DNA of 64,000 nt, taken from NCBI GenBank assembly GCA_018436595.1, contig JAHDLC010000013.1, forward strand, positions 118,836-182,835, in the 5' to 3' direction. The DNA comes from Synergistaceae bacterium. Lineage in GTDB: Bacteria; Synergistota; Synergistia; Synergistales; Aminobacteriaceae. Below the pieces are notes generated by a model. The model made no database searches. It was not told the origin of the DNA and saw nothing but the letters and a program-made list of their open reading frames with translations. Every line of letters starts with the position of its first letter. Position 1 is the first letter of the stretch. The translations under genes and the position numbers were made by a program. Shown in pieces: positions 34,930-43,808 of this stretch.

Positions 34930-35433
34930 ATGCTCAGGATATTAACCAGCTTCAACGACAGGTTGAGCCGGCTGCTCGAAGCCCTGATAACGCTCCTGAT
35001 GACGGGAATGGTCGTTTTTATCGTCATGCAGGTCTATTTCCGGTACGTTCTCGAACATCCGCTCTCCTGGTCGGAGGAGCTGTCCGGCTACCTTTTCTCC
35101 GGCGTGTTCTTTTTCGGAGCGGTGCTTCTGTACCGTGAATCAAGGCACATCAATATGTCCCTCTTTGTCGATTCAATAAAGAACCTCTTCCTCCGGCAGA
35201 TCATCGTCATCATCGCCCACGTTCTTTCTTTCATCTTCCTGGCGGTGGTGGTCTGGTACTCCTACCCCATGGCCCTGCAGATCATCGATTTCGAAGTTGT
35301 CTCCCCCTCCATGGAATGGCTGAAGATGGGATATGTTTTCATGATAGTGCCTGTTGCCAGCTTCCTTTCGCTTTTCATGCTCCTTGAAGTCATCCTCAAA
35401 TCCATTGCCCAGCTGAAGGGGGTCAACAAATGA
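34930..35433 (+). CDS. TRAP transporter small membrane subunit (DctQ)
   Basis: 167 residues with four membrane segments (LITLLMTGMVVFIVMQVYFRY, LSGYLFSGVFFFGAVLLY, IIVIIAHVLSFIFLAVVVWY and MGYVFMIVPVASFLSLFML). The RYVLEHPLSWSEELSGYLF block is characteristic of DctQ. It ends in an ATGA overlap with dctM, so the two are translated together. Confidence 0.9.
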   Translation: MLRILTSFNDRLSRLLEALITLLMTGMVVFIVMQVYFRYVLEHPLSWSEELSGYLFSGVFFFGAVLLYRESRHINMSLFVDSIKNLFLRQIIVIIAHVLSFIFLAVVVWYSYPMALQIIDFEVVSPSMEWLKMGYVFMIVPVASFLSLFMLLEVILKSIAQLKGVNK

Positions 35434-36704
35434 GCATACTGCTGGCGGCCTCTTTCATAGGGTTCCTTCTTCTCGGCGTTCCCATCATCGTGGCGCTCGG
35501 GCTCTCGTGCATGGTTTCCGTGCTCATAACGGGCGCCGCCGACATCAGCGTCCTGGTGCAGAACATGTTCAACGCCGGCAACTCTTTTGCCCTCATGGCG
35601 GTTCCCTTCTTCATCCTGGCGGGAAACATCATGAGCGAAGGAGGGGTGTCCCGGAGGCTTGTGAACCTTGCCGGAGCGTTCTTCGGCCGGATGAGCGGAG
35701 GCCTCGCGCTGGTTGCCACCGTGGCGTCCACCTTTTTCGGCGCCCTCTCGGGTTCGGCTCCCGCAACGACGGCAGCCATCGGCGGCGTCATGATAAAGCC
35801 CATGGTCGAAAAAGGGTACGACAGGAATTTCGCCGGCGCGGTGGTCGCCGCATCGGGGACAATCGGGCTCATCATTCCTCCGAGCCTGACCATGGTGCTC
35901 TATGGTGTCTCCACGGGAGTATCCATAGGGGGCCTGTTCCTCGGCGGCATCATCCCCGGCATCATTATGTGCATTGCGTTGATGATAGTTGAATACTTTA
36001 TCTCCGTGAAAAGGGGATACCGGGGCGAAGAGAAAGCCTCTTTGAAAACTATCGTGAAGTATTGCAGGGAGGCCGTCTTTGCCATCTTCATGCCGGTCCT
36101 CATCCTGGGTGGAATTTACGCGGGCATTTTTACGCCGACCGAATCTGCGGCCGTAGCCGTCGTCTACGGGCTTATCGTCGGTCTTTTCATTCACCGCGAG
36201 ATTTCCTTCAGGGACCTCCCCAAGCTCATCCTGAGATCCGCCAAGTCCACGGCGCTCGTCATGTACCTCATGGTCACCGCCGAGGTACTCAGCTTCATCC
36301 TGGTAAGCGAGCAGATACCCCAGAACATCGCCAGTTCCATTCTCGGCTTCTCCAACAACGCCATTGTCGTCCAGCTCATTATGGTGCTGATCCTGCTCAT
36401 CATCGGAACCTTCCTGAACAACACGGCTGCCATGGTGCTCATGGCACCCATCTTCTACCCGATCATCACGAGCCTCGGAATCGACCCCCTCTTCTTCGGC
36501 ATCATCATGGTCATCTCTCTTGCCATAGGGCACAATACCCCTCCTGTGGGCATGTGCCTCTTCATAGCCTGCGACATAGGCAACATCAAGCTGGAGAAGC
36601 TGGTAAAAGACGTCATACCGCTGGTGGCCGCTATGATCGTCGTGGTCGTGGCGCTGAATTTCTTCCCCGAGGTCATTCTCTACCTTCCGAACATGATGAA
36701 ATGA
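35430..36704 (+). CDS. TRAP transporter large membrane subunit (DctM)
   Basis: 424 residues and about 12 membrane segments. DctM signatures are NAGNSFALMAVPFFILAGNIMSEGG, ATVASTFFGALSGSAPATTAAIGGVMIKPMVEKGY, SGTIGLIIPPSLTMVLYGV and GHNTPPVGMCLFIACDIG near the end. It moves the substrate using a sodium gradient. The start overlaps dctQ as ATGA. Confidence 0.93.
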   Translation: MSILLAASFIGFLLLGVPIIVALGLSCMVSVLITGAADISVLVQNMFNAGNSFALMAVPFFILAGNIMSEGGVSRRLVNLAGAFFGRMSGGLALVATVASTFFGALSGSAPATTAAIGGVMIKPMVEKGYDRNFAGAVVAASGTIGLIIPPSLTMVLYGVSTGVSIGGLFLGGIIPGIIMCIALMIVEYFISVKRGYRGEEKASLKTIVKYCREAVFAIFMPVLILGGIYAGIFTPTESAAVAVVYGLIVGLFIHREISFRDLPKLILRSAKSTALVMYLMVTAEVLSFILVSEQIPQNIASSILGFSNNAIVVQLIMVLILLIIGTFLNNTAAMVLMAPIFYPIITSLGIDPLFFGIIMVISLAIGHNTPPVGMCLFIACDIGNIKLEKLVKDVIPLVAAMIVVVVALNFFPEVILYLPNMMK

Positions 36705-36773
36705 CGCCCGGCAGCCGCCGGATGAACACACCTGGAAAACGGAACCGAAACCAGATAAAGGAGCGCACAGATC

Positions 36774-37421
36774 ATGGAAAAAATCGTTGAGCAGTTTCAC
36801 ACAATCGACACATCCACCATTTCCGATGCCCTGGACAAAAACGGGCTCACGGGACAATGCCTGGGCATAAAATCCTTCAACCCGGGGTGGAAAATCGCGG
36901 GGAGGGCTTTCACTCTCAAGTACGGTCCCGTGGACATTGTGAAGGGCACCGTGGGAGACTTCATCGACGACGTGCCTGAGGGCGGCGTTGTCGTGCTGGA
37001 CAACCAGGGGCGGCTGGACTGCACCGTCTGGGGGGACATCCTCACCAGCGTCGCAAAGCGAAGGGGCATCGCGGGAACGGTAATCGACGGAGTGTGCCGT
37101 GACACCAACCGCAGCCTCGAGCTGGACTATCCCATCTTCAGTTCCGGCCGGTACATGCGGACGGGCAAGGACCGGGTCCAGGTCGACGGCGTCAACTGCC
37201 ATGTCAACATCGCCACCGTCAGGGTCCGCCCCGGCGACATCGTCGTGGGAGACGCCGACGGGGTCGTCGTCATTCCGCAGGAGTTCGAGGAAAAAGTCCT
37301 GGCCACAGCTCTCGAGATCGAGGCCGCCGAGAAAAAGATCCGCTCCGCCACCGAGCAGGGCATGAGACTCGACGAGGCCCGGAAGCAGTTCAAGTACCAT
37401 TCGCTCCAGACGAAAGCCTGA
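36774..37421 (+). CDS. RraA-like aldolase/decarboxylase, copy 2
   Basis: 215 residues. DTSTISDALDKNGLTGQCLGI, AFTLKYGPVDIVKGTVGDFIDDVPEGGVVVLDN, AGTVIDGVCRD and VRPGDIVVGDADGVVVIPQEFEEKVL define the RraA/HMG aldolase fold; GVCRD retains the catalytic Arg-Asp. It is diverged from copy 1, so the two are unlikely to be recent duplicates and may act on different intermediates or form a mixed oligomer. AAAGGAG precedes the ATG. Last gene of the operon, followed by a terminator. Confidence 0.85.
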   Translation: MEKIVEQFHTIDTSTISDALDKNGLTGQCLGIKSFNPGWKIAGRAFTLKYGPVDIVKGTVGDFIDDVPEGGVVVLDNQGRLDCTVWGDILTSVAKRRGIAGTVIDGVCRDTNRSLELDYPIFSSGRYMRTGKDRVQVDGVNCHVNIATVRVRPGDIVVGDADGVVVIPQEFEEKVLATALEIEAAEKKIRSATEQGMRLDEARKQFKYHSLQTKA

Positions 37422-37450
37422 GATTCGCTTTCCAGAAAGCCTGAGGCACC

Positions 37451-37477
37451 GGGGCTCCCGTCAGGGAGTCCCTTTTT
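37451..37477 (+). terminator. rho-independent terminator of the TRAP/RraA operon
   Basis: GGGGCTCCC, loop GTCA, GGGAGTCCC (nine pairs with one G-T), then five T residues. Confidence 0.88.
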
Positions 37478-37667
37478 CTGTTTTCGGGGGGAGCCATTCG
37501 CCCGGTTTTCTGCTATATTGTGAAAAAGTGCGGACGATCCGGTGAAGGGTGCGGAGACTGCAGGTTTGTCCCCGGGCGGGAGAGAGCCACAGCCCGCCTC
37601 CGCCGCTTCGGACAATGTTTTTAGTCAGTTCTGTCGCAGGCTGATTCCTGCCGAGAAGGAGGACATG

Positions 37668-38747
37668 ATGAAACCGACCGTTAGGGAAAACTGTGCTTAT
37701 TCGCTTGTGAGCCCCACCAGCATGGGGGTGCGGATCACGCCTCTCAACCACCAGCCGGTGCACGTGAGCGACCATTTCTTCCTCCAGGCCACCAGCGCCG
37801 AAAGCAACGTCCTCACCGTCAGCGCCGCCCTTGGAGAGAGGGTCAAGGTCCTTACCACCTTCGTGAAGGACAGCCCCATAGCGCTTCTCATCAAGAACGA
37901 CCTCCGCAAGCGGGGCATCGAGTTCGAGGGAAAGGACGTTCCCCAGGGAGGCCCGTGGGGGTACCGCCACCAGTTCAACATCGCCGACACGGGCTACGGC
38001 GTCCGGGGGCCCAGGGTGACCAACGACCGGGCCGGGGAAGTCGGCCGGACCCTCAACGTGAAAGATTTCGACCTTGAACGGCTTTTCGGCCGGGAGGGAG
38101 TACGGGTGCTCCATGTCTCGGGCCTCATCGCCGCCCTCTCCCCCGAGACGGGACAGTTCTGCATCGAGCTGGCCCGGGCCGCCAAGAGCCACGGCACTCT
38201 CATCAGCTTCGACCTGAACTACCGCGAGTCCTTCTGGAAGGGCAGGGGAGAGGAGCTTCACTCCCTCTTCAGCGAAATCGCCTCCCTGACGGACTACCTC
38301 ATCGGCAACGAGGAGGATTTCCAGCTCGCCCTCGGCGTCCAGGGACCGGAGGCAGGCGGCGCGGACATCGCCGGCAAGATGGACAGCTTCAAGGGCATGA
38401 TAGACAACGCCCGGAAAGCCTTCCCCAACGCCTCGGTCTTCGCCACCACCCTGCGCCAGGTGGTTCACGCCAACGAACACCTCTGGGGCGCCATCCTCCA
38501 TTCAGACGAGGGCTGGTTCCAGGCTCCGCCCCGGCCCATCCACATTCTCGACCGCATCGGCGGCGGCGACGGGTTCGTCGGCGGTCTGCTCTACGGCCTG
38601 AACAAGGGATGGGAGCCCGAGAAGGCACTTCAGTTCGGCTGGGCCACCGGCGCCATGGCCACCACCATGATCTACGACTTCGCCGTTCCCGCGAGCGAAG
38701 AGCAGGTCTGGAGCGTCTGGGAAGGCAACGCCCGGGTAAAACGGTAG
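37668..38747 (+). CDS. PfkB family sugar kinase (2-dehydro-3-deoxygluconokinase-like)
   Basis: 359 residues. The ribokinase/PfkB fold shows SAALGERVKVLTTFVKDSP, the substrate-closing region, LISFDLNYRESFWKG, TDYLIGNEEDF and the catalytic loop ILDRIGGGDGFVGGLLYGL, whose Asp is the general base (motif reads GGGD rather than the usual GAGD). DLNYR and length resemble KdgK-type kinases that phosphorylate 2-keto-3-deoxygluconate. Of two adjacent ATGs, 37668 has the better spacing from AAGGAGG. It precedes 6-phosphogluconate dehydrogenase by 50 bases, suggesting a shared role in sugar-acid use. Confidence 0.8.
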   Translation: MKPTVRENCAYSLVSPTSMGVRITPLNHQPVHVSDHFFLQATSAESNVLTVSAALGERVKVLTTFVKDSPIALLIKNDLRKRGIEFEGKDVPQGGPWGYRHQFNIADTGYGVRGPRVTNDRAGEVGRTLNVKDFDLERLFGREGVRVLHVSGLIAALSPETGQFCIELARAAKSHGTLISFDLNYRESFWKGRGEELHSLFSEIASLTDYLIGNEEDFQLALGVQGPEAGGADIAGKMDSFKGMIDNARKAFPNASVFATTLRQVVHANEHLWGAILHSDEGWFQAPPRPIHILDRIGGGDGFVGGLLYGLNKGWEPEKALQFGWATGAMATTMIYDFAVPASEEQVWSVWEGNARVKR

Positions 38748-38797
38748 GGACCGCTTCGAGCGTGGGGCGGAAATTGGAAGGGAAAAGGAGCTGTGCC

Positions 38798-40249
38798 ATG
38801 AAAAAGTCTGACATCGGCCTCATCGGCCTGGCGGTCATGGGAGAAAACCTCGTCATGAACATGGAGTCCAGGGGATACACCGTCTCCGTGTTCAACCGTA
38901 CCGCGGACAAGGTTTCCAATTTTATCGAAGGCAGGGCGAAGGGGAAGAACATTCTCGGCACCTTTTTCCTCGAGGACCTGGTAGCGAGCCTCGAACGCCC
39001 CCGGAAGATCATGATGATGGTCCAGGCGGGCAAGGCCGTGGACGAAATGATCGAACACCTTCTGCCCCTCGTGGAAAAGGGAGACATCCTCATCGACGGA
39101 GGAAACAGCCACTTCTCCGACACCATCCGCAGGACGGCCTACGTGGAGAGCAAGGGACTGCTCTATATCGGCACCGGAGTCAGCGGAGGAGAGGAAGGCG
39201 CCCTGAAGGGGCCCTCCATGATGCCCGGCGGGTCGGCCGCAGCCTGGCCCCATGTCAAAGACATCTTCCAGTCCATCAGCGCCAGGGTTGAAGACGGCAC
39301 CCCCTGCTGCGAATGGATGGGCGCCGACGGGGCAGGCCACTTCGTCAAGATGGTCCACAACGGCATCGAGTACGGCGACATGCAGCTCATCTGTGAAGCC
39401 TACCACCTCATGCGGGACGTGCTGGGCATGACTGCCGGCGAGATGCACGAAGCTTTCAGGAAATTCAACGAGACGGACCTGGACAGCTACCTCATCGAGA
39501 TCACCAGGGACATCCTCGCCTACAAAGACGTGGACGGTCTTCCCCTGGTGGACAAGATCCTCGACACCGCCGGGCAGAAGGGGACAGGCAAGTGGATGAG
39601 CGTCGCGGCCCTGGACGAAGGGGTTCCCCTCACCCTCATCAGCGAGGCCGTCTTCGCCCGGTGCCTCTCCGCCATGAAGGACGAACGGGTGGCCGCCGCC
39701 GCGGAATTTCCCAGGGAAGAGACCGCCTTCCACGGCGACCGGGACGAATTTCTGGAAAAAATCCGGAAGGCCCTTCTTGCCTCCAAGATCATCTCCTACG
39801 CCCAGGGGTATACCCTCCTCCGGGCGGCCGCGGAGACCTACAACTGGGAGCTCAACTACGGCGGCATCGCCCTCATCTGGCGGGCGGGGTGCATCATCCG
39901 CAGCGTCTTCCTCGGGAAGATCAAGGAAGCCTTCGACCGGAACCCCGGGCTCACCAACCTCATCCTCGACCCCTACTTCAAGGATCTCATGAAGGACCTC
40001 CTTCCCTCCTGGCGGGACGTGGCCGCGACCGCCATCAGACACGGCATCCCCATACCCTCCATGAGCTCCGGCCTGGCCTACTTCGACGGCTACACCAGCG
40101 AATTTCTGCCCGCGAACCTGCTGCAGGCCCAGCGGGACTACTTCGGCGCCCACATGTACCAGAGGCTGGACGCCGAAAGGGGCAGGTTCTTCCACACCAA
40201 CTGGACGGAGCGGGGAGGCAACACCGTCTCAGGCACCTATGTGGTCTGA
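38798..40249 (+). CDS. gnd: 6-phosphogluconate dehydrogenase, decarboxylating
   Basis: 483 residues, the long (homodimeric) form. N-terminal NADP-binding GLAVMGENLVMNMESRGYTVSVFNRT; IDGGNSHFSDTIRR; GTGVSGGEEGALKGPSMMPGG; catalytic Lys/Asn in GAGHFVKMVHNGIEYGDMQLICEAY; C-terminal LPANLLQAQRDYFGAHMYQRLD. It converts 6-phosphogluconate to ribulose 5-phosphate and CO2 with NADPH formation. AAAAGGAG precedes the ATG. It sits directly after the PfkB kinase. Confidence 0.96.
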   Translation: MKKSDIGLIGLAVMGENLVMNMESRGYTVSVFNRTADKVSNFIEGRAKGKNILGTFFLEDLVASLERPRKIMMMVQAGKAVDEMIEHLLPLVEKGDILIDGGNSHFSDTIRRTAYVESKGLLYIGTGVSGGEEGALKGPSMMPGGSAAAWPHVKDIFQSISARVEDGTPCCEWMGADGAGHFVKMVHNGIEYGDMQLICEAYHLMRDVLGMTAGEMHEAFRKFNETDLDSYLIEITRDILAYKDVDGLPLVDKILDTAGQKGTGKWMSVAALDEGVPLTLISEAVFARCLSAMKDERVAAAAEFPREETAFHGDRDEFLEKIRKALLASKIISYAQGYTLLRAAAETYNWELNYGGIALIWRAGCIIRSVFLGKIKEAFDRNPGLTNLILDPYFKDLMKDLLPSWRDVAATAIRHGIPIPSMSSGLAYFDGYTSEFLPANLLQAQRDYFGAHMYQRLDAERGRFFHTNWTERGGNTVSGTYVV

Positions 40250-40284
40250 TTTTCCCGTCTCCGGAGCCGGGAACGGAAAACACG

Positions 40285-40321
40285 ACACCCTGCGGAAGGC
40301 TTGCCGCTTTCCGCGGGGTGT
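40285..40321 (+). other. stem-loop between gnd and the EamA gene
   Basis: ACACCC and GCGGAA pair with TTCCGC and GGGTGT across a loop, with one mismatched pair. No T run. It may be a weak terminator or stabilise the gnd transcript. Confidence 0.5.
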
Positions 40322-40336
40322 GCTCCCTTCGGGGAG

Positions 40337-41242
40337 GTGCCGGTCCTGAAAATTCTCCGGACCTATCACCCCTACGCCTTCACGGCCATTTTCTGCTGGT
40401 CTCTGGCCTATGTCTTCACCCGCCTGGCCCTGGGACACTTTTCGCCCCTCTCCCTCGGCTTTCTGCGGTGCGCCATCGCCTCCTTCATCCTCGGTGCGGT
40501 GGGCTTCCGCACAGGAATGAAGCTCCCCCGGAGGGAAGACGTCAAGTACTTCGCGGCGGCCGGGGCCTCCGGCTTCTTTCTTTACCTGTGGGCCTTCAAC
40601 CAGGGAATCCTCACCGTCACCTCGGCCACGAGCAGTATCATCATTTCCTCCGCTCCGGTCATCACCGCCCTCCTTGCCGTGCTCTTCCTCGGCGAAAGGG
40701 TGGGAAAGCTCCAGTGGGCGGCCATTGCCGTCGAGTTTGCCGGAATCCTCATCCTGTCCCTCATGAAGGGGGCCTTCTCCGTGAACAGGGGTATCCTCTG
40801 GCTTCTCCTCGCCGCCCTGGTGCTCAGCGTCTACAACCTGGTCCAGAAGGGCCTCACGGGCAGATATTCCGGTCTCCAGACTGCCACCTTCAGCATCACG
40901 GCGGGGGCGGCCATGCTCGCCGTCTTTGCGCCCCGGGCGTTCCGGGAGCTGGCGGCGGCGCCGCCGGCCCAGCTCTTCAACCTCGCCATGCTTTCCGTCT
41001 TCTCCAGTGCCATCGCCTACGTAGCCTGGTCGAAGGCTTTCGAGAAAACCAGGGACACAGCCTCGGTGAGCAACTACATGTTCCTGACGCCTCTCATCTC
41101 CAGCCTGCTCGGCTTCCTCCTCGCGGGGGAACGGCCCGATGGCGCCACTCTCATCGGCGGGGCGGTCATCCTCTCCGGCCTCGCTCTCTTCAACCTGGGC
41201 AAGCGTCAGAACATCGGACCGATTCAGACAGAAGAAGAATAA
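40337..41242 (+). CDS. EamA/DMT superfamily transporter
   Basis: About 301 residues with ten membrane segments in two EamA repeats (YAFTAIFCWSLAYVFTRLALG, LGFLRCAIASFILGAV, and a second half from GILWLLLAALVLSVYNLVQ). ITVTSATSSIIISSAPVITALLA-like and PLISSLLGFLLAGERPDGATLIGGAVILSGLAL blocks are typical of drug/metabolite exporters; the substrate is unknown. The start is uncertain: GTG 40337 is the conservative choice, but GGGGAGG sits eight bases before a CTG at 40346, and a TTG at 40301 is also open. Confidence 0.85.
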   Translation: MPVLKILRTYHPYAFTAIFCWSLAYVFTRLALGHFSPLSLGFLRCAIASFILGAVGFRTGMKLPRREDVKYFAAAGASGFFLYLWAFNQGILTVTSATSSIIISSAPVITALLAVLFLGERVGKLQWAAIAVEFAGILILSLMKGAFSVNRGILWLLLAALVLSVYNLVQKGLTGRYSGLQTATFSITAGAAMLAVFAPRAFRELAAAPPAQLFNLAMLSVFSSAIAYVAWSKAFEKTRDTASVSNYMFLTPLISSLLGFLLAGERPDGATLIGGAVILSGLALFNLGKRQNIGPIQTEEE

Positions 41243-41271
41243 AAAAAGGGGACGGCACCCGGCCGTCCCCT
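41241..41271 (-). terminator. minus-strand rho-independent terminator
   Basis: AGGGGACGG pairs with CCGTCCCCT; seven A residues on the plus strand give the T run on the minus strand. It ends the small secreted-protein gene. Confidence 0.82.
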
Positions 41272-41293
41272 GGATAAACCACGATTTCGTCCC

Positions 41294-41848
41294 TCACTCC
41301 AGCCTTCCCGCGATGATTCCGGCGGCCTTGCGGGCCAGGGCAAGATTCTGCTTCTCCTGGGCGGCGTTCATTTCATCCATGGTTTTGAAGGATCCCGCCA
41401 GGGGCGCATGGACCTCCAGCAGGAACAGCACCTCTCCCTTCAGCACCCACAGGGCGGTTCCCTCCCAGAAGGCTTCCGCTCCCGGCACGCCCACTTCCAG
41501 AAATGTCTTCGAGGCCTCTTCGTGCCTGGTCCGCGCACCGACCTGGCGGCTGAACACATCCCCGGCCGAGCCGAAAATACCCTCGGCGGCGATCTCCTCC
41601 GTGGTGCAGACCCTGACCGTCACTCCGTACACAGACCCGTCCTTCCTGAAAGAATACCGGCAGCTCTTCCCCGCCGGGGCAACCGTTTCCCTGGAAACCC
41701 CCGGCGACACGGGCTCGTTGAACAGGGCCTCCGCATCCGCCTGCGCAAAAAGTTCGCACGGGCCGGGAACCTCCCCGCTCCAGGCAGGAACCGACAGCAG
41801 CACCACCGCCATGACAGCGGCAAACATAAACCTCAATGACCTTTTCAA
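41294..41848 (-). CDS. secreted protein of unknown family
   Basis: 184 residues. The TTG at 41848 is chosen because a strong GGGAGGGGGGAAGG lies just upstream and it gives a clean signal peptide (LKRSLRFMFAAVMAVVLLSV, then PAWS). The mature part has GPCELFAQADAEALFNEPVSPG, two or three cysteines that could pair (CELFAQ, CRYSF, CTTEE), and a C-terminal helix AQEKQNLALARKAAGII. The layout recalls small extracellular DUF3558-like domains, but I do not recognise the family. It is divergent from the OPT operon. Confidence 0.65.
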   Translation of the reverse strand: MKRSLRFMFAAVMAVVLLSVPAWSGEVPGPCELFAQADAEALFNEPVSPGVSRETVAPAGKSCRYSFRKDGSVYGVTVRVCTTEEIAAEGIFGSAGDVFSRQVGARTRHEEASKTFLEVGVPGAEAFWEGTALWVLKGEVLFLLEVHAPLAGSFKTMDEMNAAQEKQNLALARKAAGIIAGRLE

Positions 41849-42155
41849 CCGGCCTTCCCCCCTCCCGAACTCAGCGGCATGCTGACAGGCCGCCCTCATA
41901 CAGTTTATATAAGATTGCCGCCTTTTATACAAGCCGCATTTTCTTTGTGGCGAAAGGGGAGAGGAGATACCCGGCCGGGGAACCTTTGAATACCTGAAAG
42001 GCCGGGAGTGAAATTTGTGAAAGTATGGAATGTTTGCATAATGCATCTGGTAAAACCCGGCCGGGACTTGTACAATTATTGCATGGTTTTTTTGAAAAAT
42101 GCGTTTGTGGGGAAGCGGGGATCTTCAGGCAACACGAGGGAAGGAGATGAATGTA
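41849..42155. other. 307-base divergent intergenic region
   Basis: No gene seen. It contains CCCGGCC/GGCCGGG (41970-41976 with 42000-42006) as a stem, and a palindrome CCCGGCCGGG at 41970-41979 repeated at 42056-42065. A weak promoter candidate for the OPT operon is TTGTGA (42015-42020), 16 bases, CATAAT (42037-42042). Confidence 0.4.
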
Positions 42156-43808
42156 ATGGAAAGCACGGAAAAAAGGCAGCATGTGAAGGCCCTGGAAAAG
42201 GAAACGCTCCTCTTGAGCCTTCTGGTTTCTGCGCTCTCGGCGGTCATCTGCATGCAGATAATTTCCAGGATAGGGATCACGCCGAATACCTCCATCATCG
42301 GAGCCCTTATCGCCATGTCTCTTGCCAGGATGCCTTTCGAAGCCATGCACAAGTTCCGGTCCCTGGACCGCCAGAACCTTGTCCAGACCATGACGTCCGG
42401 GGCAGGATTCGCGGCGGCGAACTGCACCCTCCTCGCCGTGGCCATCTTCTACGCCTACGGCGACCTGAGCCTGCTCATACCCATGCTCCTCGGGTCGGGC
42501 CTCGCCACGCTCATCGGCATGCACCTCGTCTACCGGCTGTTCGACTCGGAGCTGTTTCCCGCCACGGGAACCTGGCCTCCGGGCATCGCCACCGCCCAGG
42601 CCCTCATCGCGGGGGATGAAGGCGGCAGAAAGGGGAAGCACCTTCTTCTCGGCGTCTTCCTCGGCGCCCTCGGCAGCAGCAAGCTCTTCACCTTCCCGGC
42701 GCTGGGCATTGCGGGCCTTCCCATGGCGGGCGTCGGCATAGCCTTCATTGCAAACGTCTACGCCATGTTGGCCCTGGCCATCGGCCTCCTGGTCAGGGGC
42801 TATTTCCACCACATCGCTCCCTGGGCCGGACCCATCCTTGCAAGCATCGGCTTTGAAAACGTCACCGACCTCGGCAAGACCTACATCCCTCACGGGGTCA
42901 TGATCGGCGCCGGGGCCATCTCCCTTGTACAGGCCATGGTCATCATCTTCCGGCACAGGAAGCCCTCCGCACCGGCAGGGGAAGAGGCAGCCGAACAGTA
43001 CACCGTTTCCCCCGAAACGGTGAAAAAGACCCTGTCCGCCCACATTATCCTCTTCGCCCTGGGCGCGGTGGCACTGGCGGTCATGAGCGGAATCTGGACT
43101 GAAATGCCCATGGAGAAACTCGTGATCTGGGTACTGTGGTGCACCTTCTCGGCCATCGTCGCTCCCATCCTCGTGGGACTTTCCGCCATGCACTCCGGAT
43201 GGTTCCCCGGATTCGCCGTGACGATCATCTTCCTGAGCCTCGGCGTGTTCATGGGGTTCCCTCCCCATGCCCTGATCCTCCTCACCGGGTATGTGGCCAG
43301 CACGGGACCCTGTTTCGCCGATATGGGCTATGACCTCAAGACAGGCTGGATCGTCCGGGGCAGGGGAAGCGACCCCGCATACGAAATGGACGGGCGGCGC
43401 CAGCAGGTCATCTCCGAGCTGATCGGCGCCTTCATCGCCGTGGGCGTGACGGCCCTCCTGATGAACATGCACTTCAAGCTCGACATGGTACCGCCGGTCA
43501 GCAAGGTCTTTGCCGCCACGGTGAAGGCGGGGCTGAACCCGGAAATTCTCAGGCAGCTCGTCATCGCCAGTGTCTTCGGTGCGGCGCTGCAGTTTGCGGG
43601 AGGGGCGAAAAAGGCCCTGGGGATCCTCTTCGCCACGGGACTGCTCATCCGCAATCCCATTTACGGCGCCGGTCTCCTGGTGGCCCTTCTCATCAGGCTT
43701 CCCCTTGAAAAGAACTTCAAGCCGGAACTTGAAATCTACGGCGGCGGCCTCGTGGCGGGCGACGGCATTTACGGGTTCGTGAACGCCCTCATAAGGAGCT
43801 TCATGTAA
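42156..43808 (+). CDS. OPT family oligopeptide transporter
   Basis: 550 residues and some 14-16 membrane segments. SIIGALIAMSLARMPFEAMHKFRSLDRQNLVQTMTSGAGFAAANCTLLA, ATGTWPPGIATAQALIAGDEGG and YGGGLVAGDGIYGFVNALI are OPT/YSL-type features. OPT proteins import peptides or metal-chelate and peptide-like compounds with protons. AAGGAG lies nine bases before the ATG at 42156; an ATG at 42147 is too close to it. It heads a seven-gene operon with a racemase, DUF917, DUF1177, AroM and a peptidase, so the imported compound is probably a peptide or hydantoin-like derivative (inference). Confidence 0.85.
   Translation: MESTEKRQHVKALEKETLLLSLLVSALSAVICMQIISRIGITPNTSIIGALIAMSLARMPFEAMHKFRSLDRQNLVQTMTSGAGFAAANCTLLAVAIFYAYGDLSLLIPMLLGSGLATLIGMHLVYRLFDSELFPATGTWPPGIATAQALIAGDEGGRKGKHLLLGVFLGALGSSKLFTFPALGIAGLPMAGVGIAFIANVYAMLALAIGLLVRGYFHHIAPWAGPILASIGFENVTDLGKTYIPHGVMIGAGAISLVQAMVIIFRHRKPSAPAGEEAAEQYTVSPETVKKTLSAHIILFALGAVALAVMSGIWTEMPMEKLVIWVLWCTFSAIVAPILVGLSAMHSGWFPGFAVTIIFLSLGVFMGFPPHALILLTGYVASTGPCFADMGYDLKTGWIVRGRGSDPAYEMDGRRQQVISELIGAFIAVGVTALLMNMHFKLDMVPPVSKVFAATVKAGLNPEILRQLVIASVFGAALQFAGGAKKALGILFATGLLIRNPIYGAGLLVALLIRLPLEKNFKPELEIYGGGLVAGDGIYGFVNALIRSFM

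Noticed and set aside
35262..37400. 712-codon open frame on the minus strand opposite the TRAP/RraA genes
   Set aside because: His/Asp/Glu-rich antisense translation with no domain; the plus strand encodes clear DctQ, DctM and RraA proteins.
33071..37421. RraA-like proteins as regulators of RNase E
   Set aside because: Both keep the Arg-Asp aldolase motif and sit in a transport operon; an enzymatic role is more consistent.
39592..41277. 561-codon plus-strand frame crossing gnd and the EamA gene
   Set aside because: Different frame from two certain genes; Arg/Gly/Pro-rich translation with no domain.
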